NCBI GenBank assembly: GCA_037042915.1
Contig: CM073194.1
Coordinates: forward strand, 4,154,001 to 4,218,000
Direction: 5' to 3'
From: Auricularia sp. M13
Taxonomy: Eukaryota; Basidiomycota; Agaricomycetes; Auriculariales; Auriculariaceae
Length of the DNA: 64,000 nt
In this document: piece after piece, positions 56,801 through 64,000 of the stretch
Numbering within the stretch: position 1 is the first letter of the stretch
Layout: each line of letters opens with the position of its first letter
Program-made: the position numbers and the translations under genes
The notes under the pieces: generated by a model
What the model was told of the DNA's origin: nothing
What the model saw: only the letters and a program-made list of their open reading frames with translations
Database searches by the model: none

Positions 56801-59800
56801 TTGTCAAACGATGCAGCTTTGAACAGTTCTGCCACGGGCGCCTCGTCGTAATCGTGCTTCTCGAGCAAATCGAGCAGGGTGAGAACAGAAGCGGGCGACA
56901 CCGCCGCAGCTGCCTTTGACTTCGCCAAGAGGTAAAGAACGTGCGAGGTGCGCAGGGGTGAATCGTCTAGCGTGAGCGACGACGCCGGGTCCGAGTTCTG
57001 AACGAAGCCAACACGGAATGGCGAGTCTGCTTCGTGTTCCTAAACAGTAGCGTTAGTCTTGACCTTGAGAGGGAACCCATATAATCGCGTACGACGGCCT
57101 TCAGCGCCTCTTTGGCAAAATCGACGCCCTCTTGAGTGTCGAAGTCCGCAATAATCCAAGTCGTGACAGCAGGCGTGTCTACGGGGACCGCCGGGGGTTA
57201 GAGCCAACTAATGATCACACATCACAGCTACAAACCTGCGTTTTCTTTGGCAAAGCCTTCGAATGTCGCCCCAAAGCCGAACCGAGCGAAAAGGTCAGGA
57301 AGATTGACCACGCGAAGGGCGTTGCCCGACTTGGAGCTCGGGAAGATGTGCATGTTGCGGGAGGCGCTCGAGGTCGGTAGGTCGTAGAAATAGTTGGCAA
57401 TGTCAACATCTTCAGGCAATTCGTTTTGCTGGAGCTGCATGCATTCTATCAGGGCTGCCCGTTGTACCAAGTACGTTACAATTACCTTCCCAATGATATA
57501 TTCCATCTGTGCGTTCTGCTCCTGCTGCAGGTGACGGAAAAAGTCCTGGACGAGGATTTCAGCATAACTGTGCGATGCGCGGAGGCCCGGACTGCGCAAG
57601 ACGTACGTCGTCAATATCGTAGAACTTGCCATTAACAAAGCCGTATCCCGGCCCGTCGGCCTGCGCGCGAAGGGCTAGACGTTTTGCGTACGCCTTAGCC
57701 CCGTCGATTCGCGCGTCTTCGCCGGAGACGATCGCGTCAAAATCGGTCGCTGCGCCTTCCAACCGCGGCTTTTGTTCAGCGACAAGTGCGGCGAATCCGG
57801 CGCGGGCAGCATTCCAGTTCAGGCTGCCAGTCGCACTTTCATCTATGAGCTACGCCAACTCGTGAGCGCGATCCGAGCGCTTGCCGGGGTGCTTTACTCA
57901 CATCATGCAAGAACTGCGTCGTTTTTGCGCGGCCGTAATTATCAACCAAGTAGTAGAAGAGCCGTGCTGCCTTGGCGGCTGTTGACATGCGTCAGCTTCA
58001 CGCATATAGTAGTAGAATGCTACATACCGTCCTCAGATTCCACCAGAGGCACAACGCCCCAGCGGAAGGGAAAATTACGCTGGATGATATTCGAGACCGA
58101 GGCGCTGATGAAGTTCAGGCTGTCAGCGCGCGATAGATCGAGCGCCAGTACGATATTCCATAGGTTCTGCTTGATGTGTGGGAACTGGCCGGGGAACATG
58201 GGACGACGCAACTGGGTACCAAGAAGTGAGCGAGGATGCGCCACAAACAACTTGCGGTGCGCTCACGCTTTTGAGCTCAGGACTCCATTTAACATAGCGG
58301 GTGTCTTTGGTGAGGTCGTTGTACCACACGCACACATTACCGCCTTCCTTCCGGTCGCTGGCGTCGAAGATGCCATCGGTCACTACGCCGGACGATTGGC
58401 TGTCTGCAACCAGCGGGTGCGTGATGAGGTCGAGAGCCTGCGGCGCCGAGAGGCCGGCCGACATGAGCGAGCGCATTATCGTGCGTTCTCTGCGCAAAAT
58501 CGGGAGGAGGCTGCGCAGATGTCAGTGGGATGGAAGGCTAAATAGCGATTGTGAACTGACTTGAAGGGGTTGAGGTCGCTCTCCTGCACCATCAGACCAT
58601 TGAGCCACAGAACGTTCACGCCGCCGCCAACGCGATGCTGGTTATCCGACAGCTCGCCTTGAAGCTCTTCGCTATAACTCCCTTGTCGGCTGAGCGCCAA
58701 CGCGTATTTCGGAAAATTTTGCGAGACCTGCTTAAGCATCGCCAGGGGATTCGAGGCGTCGAGGATGATCTGCGAAGCGCGCAGGCCCAGTTCTGCATCT
58801 GTGAGAACGAATCAAGGAGAATATGGATGCCGTACCCATGATCTCTTCTTTGCTCAGAGGCGAAGCTTTCTGGTCCTCGTCAAGCGCGTTAACGAGAGTC
58901 TGCAAAATTTCGGCGGACTCGTCAAGAACGGTCTCTTCGGCGGTTGCATCGACGCTCGCTCCATCGTCTACTCCGTATGAGCAAATAGTTGTAGGAAAGA
59001 CGCGGACCACGCACCCTTGGAGCCAGTACGCCGGTCATCCATCGCAAGGTAGTCCATCTTCTTCAGGTCCAGCGCGACGCCATATCCTGACAGATAGCTT
59101 TTCGGTGCAGCATCTCGGTTCCGCGGTGGGACATATCTTGCTACATATTGCACCTGATGCGGTCCAACGGAGTCTGAGAGAGCATGAAGAGTCTCGTGCA
59201 GCTCTCTGAAATTTGGAGAGTCGAGGGAAGCATACAATATTGCAGTTCTATTCGGTGTCTGCAGCGTGGTTGAGGGATCGGGATAGATATGGTCAATTGT
59301 AAGTAATGCTGGGCGAGGGTATGCGCTGCGCGTCTGTCAGTTGTCGTGAGTGAAGGTTTGGCTGCGCGAACGCACGGAGGGACGGATGATGAGTCTGAGC
59401 CGTCAATTGTGTCGATGTCGACGAGCCTTCGCAGAGTCGCGGCGTCACAGACGCGCTCGCCGTACCAGTCGACGTAGGAGCCACAGCCCTCAGTGGTAGA
59501 CACATTTAGGTCTGTGTAGTACTGGTAGAAAGCCTCGATTTTGGGCGTCGCCGCGTGAAGTGCCAGGGATAATTCCAGAGACTCCCGCGAGCCAGGCTCA
59601 GCCAAGAAACCATGGGCGGCAAGCAGCTCTATAGACGATGCGTATATCGCCTGGTTGGACAACTTGGAGCTAGGCAGCGCTTCATCCGATGTAAGCAAGT
59701 CTAGTACGCCAAAGTATGCGGCTGGATTCTCAAGCGCGGCGCATTCTCTGAAGACGGACAGCATTCATCAGCAATATCCAAGAAATATAGCAGCGCTACA

Positions 59801-59936
59801 TTACTGACATTATTTCTAACAGTAATGACGGTGCAGGCCACGAAGTACGCAGCCCGACCTTAACGGGCGGTGAGGCGGCCCTCGCGCTCCATTGCAGCGC
59901 CGTCAAGGCGACCCCGGCAATTAATGGAGACCGCAT
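53819..59936 (-). CDS. UDP-glucose:glycoprotein glucosyltransferase (UGGT)
   Basis: ER-lumen folding sensor that re-glucosylates misfolded N-glycoproteins for the calnexin cycle. The ATG at 59936 gives a signal peptide [20 protein letters not shown] and the typical [19 protein letters not shown]. Many exons follow: [19 protein letters not shown], the thioredoxin-like repeats, and beta-sandwich sequence [14 protein letters not shown]...RGLQLQLN. The C-terminal GT24 domain reads [48 protein letters not shown] (DxD-type metal site), [11 protein letters not shown] and [13 protein letters not shown]. The tail is acidic and ends HRRDEL, an HDEL-type retrieval signal, at 53819. Exon borders were not all traced; the gene spans 6.1 kb as expected for about 1,500-1,600 aa. 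Confidence 0.92.
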
Positions 59937-60612
59937 GCGCTTAGAGCACCGTTTCCCGTCTGAATGCCGCGAGGAAAGCCTTGGACTGGCAGGCTGAGAT
60001 GTATGTGGTGACCGACGTGGTTTGAACGTGGCTGTTCGCGTACAGCCGACTTGTGCTCTGCTTAGCGCCCGTCTGACAGGGTCCGACCACGAATTTCCAG
60101 AGGTTTCTCTTCCACAAGCCTGGAACCGTTGCATTCGCAAATCCTGTGAGGAGTTGTATCGAAAAGATGCTGGCATTAGAATAAGAGGTTCTACTAGCGC
60201 TACAAAGAGGTTGACTGGAATGAATGGGAAAATGGGAGTATGAACTAGTTGCCAGGTACGCTATGCGTGGTTTGGATGGTGGTGCGAGTGGTGGAAAGGG
60301 TGTATGGATGCAGGCGGTGACTATTACGATGAGGGGGGTAGAACGATGATAAGGAATGCAGAGGATATAAGACAGCGCGCAGAGCATGTGCACAAAACGT
60401 GATGGAACAGGGGGGTAGAGCAGAGAGACAACAGTGACAGCGATGAGGACGATATGCGATGGAGAGCAGAAAATGTTGCGATGGGGGTCGTGAGAACGTT
60501 GTGAGTGGCGTGGGCGGGAAAAGAAGACCGCCAGCGTGGTCGCGGGAAACCACGTTGGGATGGCGAGAGTGGGAGACGAGAGCCGGTCTCGTGCGGAGCG
60601 ATTGAAGGTCGT
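59937..60612. other. Intergenic, UGGT promoter
   Basis: 676 bp; pyrimidine/GA-rich stretches, no supported gene. Confidence 0.45.
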
Positions 60613-61082
60613 CTAACGGGTGCCGAAGCTGCGGTAGTAGATGGTCGTCTTGGTGGGGAGCGCGCTCACGCCGCCGGCGCGGGGAGAGGAGGCGCAGCGT
60701 CCAGTGATCGTGACGTTCTGCGTGCAGGTGACAGGCCTCGCGGGCGCGAACGCGGGGAACGAGAAACGCCACCTGAGAGTGCCGTCCTCGAACCGAACAG
60801 CGAGCTCTGGCGCGAGTGAGAAGACCATCGTGTGGCCGTCGGGAACGACGTCGGACGGGTTGTACACGACGTTGATATAGATGCTGGGGATGACATGGCG
60901 CTCGGCGGGGGGCAGGTACGCGGGGTTGAGCACGACGAGTCCGGAGAGCATGACCTGCGCGCTGTAGATCTCATGAGACTTTAACGAAAAAGAGGCTGGT
61001 GCATGAGAGCTCACCCTTGGAAGCGTTGCGTATAGTCGATGTGGTCCTCCGTGTCGAATCTGAGGGCGGCGGTGCGAGACAT
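60613..61082 (-). CDS. Unknown small protein, 138 aa, 2 exons
   Basis: Not recognised. Exons are 61082-61015 and 60961-60613 with a 53-nt GT-AG intron (AAGG|GTGAGC ... CTACAG); phases give 417 nt. The N-terminus is MSRTAALRFDTEDHIDYTQR. A beta-rich body follows: MLSGLVVLNPAYLPPAERHVIPSIYINVVYN, HTMVFSLAPELAVRFEDGTLRWRFSF, TKTTIYYRSFG. Two cysteines (VTCTQ, GRCASS). No signal peptide. The product is compact enough to be a single beta-sandwich domain. It lies head-to-tail upstream of UGGT, with no evidence of functional linkage. Confidence 0.68.
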
Positions 61083-62149
61083 GATGCGATATACGAGGGC
61101 GGGAGAGTGAGCAAAGATCGGTGAGTGAGTAGAGATTAACGAGTCTAGTCGTGTGTATGCGTCGAGTAAGACGTTCCGGCGTGCAGAGAAAGAATGGAAA
61201 GAGCTGAGAGCAGTGGCGATCTGGCTCAGGTGGTGGAGGATACAAGTGTCGAACGGCGCTTGCAGCCCCCGCGCCTTTATACAGCGGCTGAGAGCATCAT
61301 TGTGGTGCTTGTTGCATAGTGTGGTCGTGCCACGATAAAGAGGACGAAGCGTTCGTTGAGGTGCACGGCCACAAAGGCGAGAGACCACCCCGTCCACCAT
61401 CTCGGCGCCTCGAGCGAATGGGCGATCAAAAGAGAATGTGTACAGCCACTGCATGAGCCACCCGTTGTTTGGGCTCTTTGCTCGCGTGGCGGCTGTCCAC
61501 AAGGTGAACCGGACGGGCGGCAGAAAAGTTTCCAGCCCAATAAGGGGGTCCGCCAGGGACAGGACTGCTTTACCGTGATCTTAAGCAGAGTGAGGACCCT
61601 GACCACGCGATATGGTCACAATTCTCTGTGGAGATTATTTGGTCACGCGATGCCGCTGGGTAGAGGCGAAATGTGCTCTCAACGACGAAGACAATGGCGA
61701 AAAGCATAAAGTAACACGTTCGTGGGAAATCGGAAAGATATTGATCCAACAAGGCGCAAAAGGTCGTCCTTCAAGGATTGTCAAGGCGCTAGTAGTTTCA
61801 GAATGTAAGGACTCGCCATCCCACTCCGAGATTGTCGCGCGGGATTAGAACAAGGCAGAGCAGAGTGACCCTATGTGGCTATCATCAATCGATATCACTC
61901 CATCCGCTTGTAAGGCGAGCACTTGCAGCTTCAACGCACATACACCCTCACGTGACGTGGTGTACGAGAGTGCTCGAAATCAAGGACATTGAATCATGAA
62001 AAAATGCAGCGGAGAGAAATAGTCATCAAGATCGCGTAGAGGTACACGCTGAATCAACCACCCAATGTCCTGAGCATCTGCTCCAACTCTCGTCTTGCCA
62101 ACGGGTCCGTACATATTCTAACGGTGTTCCTATTCAAAGAGTCAGTCTA
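61083..62149. other. Intergenic, no gene supported
   Basis: About 1.07 kb. A possible extra 3' exon of VPS16 (about 62052-62125, minus, reading TDPLARRELEQML) is discussed in the findings. Otherwise only short frames. Confidence 0.45.
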
Positions 62150-64000
62150 TCAGTCACCGCGCAGGAGCAGCAAGACGCACTCAAGGGCAGCCCTATTCTT
62201 CTGCGCAAGACACTCCTTGCCCGCCGCCTGCCAGTCCCTGCACGCAACATACAAATCGACGCGCTTTCCAGCGTCGCACCGAGGCACATAACTGGCCGCC
62301 TGCGTCAAATGCCCGTTCTCCGCGAGGTGGTGGACGAATGGCTCATAGCCGATGGGGCTCTTCTTGGATTTGGCGAACGCCTCGAGGGCCTCGAAGTCCC
62401 CGATCTGTGTCAGTGCCTGCAGCTTGAGGTGCCAGAAGCGCTTGTCTGGGACTACCCAGTCCTTCTTCAGCTTTTCCGCCTTCTTCGCCAGTCCGTTCAC
62501 GAGACAAGTCTTGATTGTCTCGCTCACGCTCAGCCCGACAAACTTGACCTTGTGCTCCAGCTCCTTCTCGAGATCCAGCTGGAATGTCAGCAGCTTCAAG
62601 TTCTCGTCCATCATCTGTGTTATGCGAACGTCAGCGTTGGGATCATAAGTCGAGCAGCAGAAGTAACGCACCTTGGCCTCGAAGGCGCGCTCCTTGTCCT
62701 CGGAGAAGAACTTCTGCGCCGCCTTGATGGACGCCATCTTCGACACGGGGTCCTCCATACCCGCAGCCTCCTCAAGTGCCAGCACCGCGCTGGCCACGCG
62801 CCGGTCATCGGCGTAGTAGAAGTCGCGCAGCATCTCGCGGTCCTGCTGCCGTGCATAGACCTGCAGCAGACTGGCCGCAGGCGCCAGCCGCGGACCGCCC
62901 TCCTCCACCAAGCGGAAGAAGTCGCCGAGCTGCAGCCGCGGGCGCAGGGCGAGCAGGACGGTGTACACCAGGTCCGTGTCGCCGCTATCGACGGCCTTGA
63001 TCAGCGCGCGTTTGTCGTCCTTCATCTCGAGCAGCAGCGGCACCTGGTCGGCGGGGCGCGGCTCGTGCTCGAGCAACTAAGCAGCATCAGAAAATCACAC
63101 CATCTCCACGCCGGCCGCGTACTGACCTGGATAGCGAGCGCCAGCCGGCCCACCTCCCATGCGCGCCGCGCAATATCAGCATACGACACCTCGCCTCCGC
63201 CGAGCTGCTCAAACTTCTCCACGATCGTGCGGCAGATCGTCGCGTCGTCCTCCGCCGAGCCGTCCGCCTTTTTCGCTCGCGCAATCTTCGCGGACGCCCA
63301 GTGCTTGAGCACCGCGTCCGGCTTCATCGACAGGTACGCCGCGATGCGCAGCGCGAGCAGGTGCTGCGAGCGCGCGGTCAGGCGCACGAGCAGATGCGAT
63401 GGCGAGGTGTGGAGGAATCTGTAATTTAGCAAAGCGTGTTGATATGACGTCTTGCAGCGGTGGGAGGTGATGTGGACGTACTGTGCGTAGGATATGGGTA
63501 TCCCGATCTCGTAGTATCGAACGGCGTTGAGGACCTTGAGCGTCTGTCCCATGAGCACGAAGTCGGTTGGGTTGTACGAGTCCAGGAACGCGCGGCCATA
63601 CTTGGCGGCCTGGAGAAAATGAGTCAGCGCTCGTGAACGAGACTCGCGATACGAACATTCAATAGTGCGCGTTGTGTCTTGACGCTCCATTCCCATCCGG
63701 CGACTTCAATACAAGCGTCGACGGCCGACGCTAGGTCAGGACGGATATGTCGCACCGCCTCGTCTGCGCGCGGCGAGCGTTGCGTAAAGTGCTGCCATGC
63801 GTCGTACAAGATGGCCGACGGCGCAGTAGAGCCTGGCAGAAAGGTGTCCAAAGCGCGTTCTATGGCAACGTCAGAAGGCGAATTTATTCATACGCATTAC
63901 TCACTGGGCACCTTCTGAATGAAGTCGCAAGTATCGGCAGAGAAGACGCGAATGCCGTCGATTTCGGAGACAGCGAAGGTGGGCGATGTGTAGAAGTATC
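62150..64000 (-). CDS. VPS16: VPS16, HOPS/CORVET core subunit, 5' end beyond the right edge
   Basis: Class C Vps subunit of HOPS/CORVET, tethering endosomes and vacuoles. The window holds the C-terminal part. Exons read from the right edge give TSPTFAVSEIDGIRVFSADTCDF, ALDTFLPGSTAPSAILYDAW, AAKYGRAFLDSYNPTDFVLMGQ, VRYYEIGIPISYAQ, SHLLVRLTARSQHLLALRIAAYL, then a long exon from EHEPRPADQVPLLLEM through YDPNADVRITQMMDENLKLL and YEPFVHHLAENGHLTQAASYVPRCD to a stop at 62150. The alpha-solenoid and the RVDLYVACRDWQAAGKECL ending match the Vps16 C-terminal domain. The first half of the gene, including the beta-propeller, is outside the window. Confidence 0.9.

Noticed and set aside
62309-63424. 371-codon plus frame opposite VPS16
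   Set aside because: VPS16 is recognised on the minus strand; the plus frame is Leu/His/Gln-rich antisense.

Overview
This is nuclear DNA of a filamentous basidiomycete, most likely an Agaricomycete. The genes are densely packed on both strands and cut by many short introns: nearly all that I could trace are 46-71 nt, with GTRNGY donors, CTNAY-like branch sites and YAG acceptors. The gene set also fits: CYP53-type P450, CFEM protein, KDZ transposase, LSM8, UGGT, VPS16. No tools were run. Families were recognised by reading translations, and exon models were checked by hand for splice signals and phase.

Region 1 (1-11.3 kb and 20.8-25.1 kb) is a transport/hydrolase neighbourhood. It holds a glutathione S-transferase cut by the left edge (-), MFS transporter 1 (+), an RMD1/DUF155 gene (-), MFS transporter 2 (-), secreted alpha/beta-hydrolase A (-), its tandem duplicate hydrolase B (-), and MFS transporter 3 (+, divergent from hydrolase B). 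The three transporters are paralogues of one MFS subfamily.

Region 2 (11,681-20,764) is a complete 9.1 kb KDZ-superfamily DNA transposon that landed between the two hydrolase copies. It has 160-bp terminal inverted repeats, a perfect 8-bp target-site duplication (AGGCTATC) and an intact ten-exon transposase (985 aa). It also carries two further spliced genes transcribed divergently from a short shared promoter. The function of these cargo genes is unknown; they are the main novelty candidates in the window.

Region 3 (26-38 kb) runs in order: bHLH transcription factor (+), LSM8 (+), helical-repeat protein (-), secreted polysaccharide-lyase-like protein (-), CFEM protein (+), AIM6/GDPD-like phosphodiesterase (+), an unknown protein (+) and a RING-H2 protein (+).

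Region 4 (39-53 kb) contains three copies of a small secreted six-cysteine protein gene, each with a conserved 5' flank. Between them lie histone H3, a free-standing viroplasmin/RNase H1 N-domain protein, an NAD-dependent epimerase-like protein, an Mgr3-like mitochondrial TPR protein and a CYP53-type P450 whose frame appears to need a 1-nt exon. A gene-poor stretch (48.8-52.3 kb) contains a cluster of long G-tracts.

Region 5 (53.8-64 kb) is housekeeping secretory/endosomal: UGGT (-), a small unknown protein (-) and VPS16 (-, 5' end beyond the right edge).
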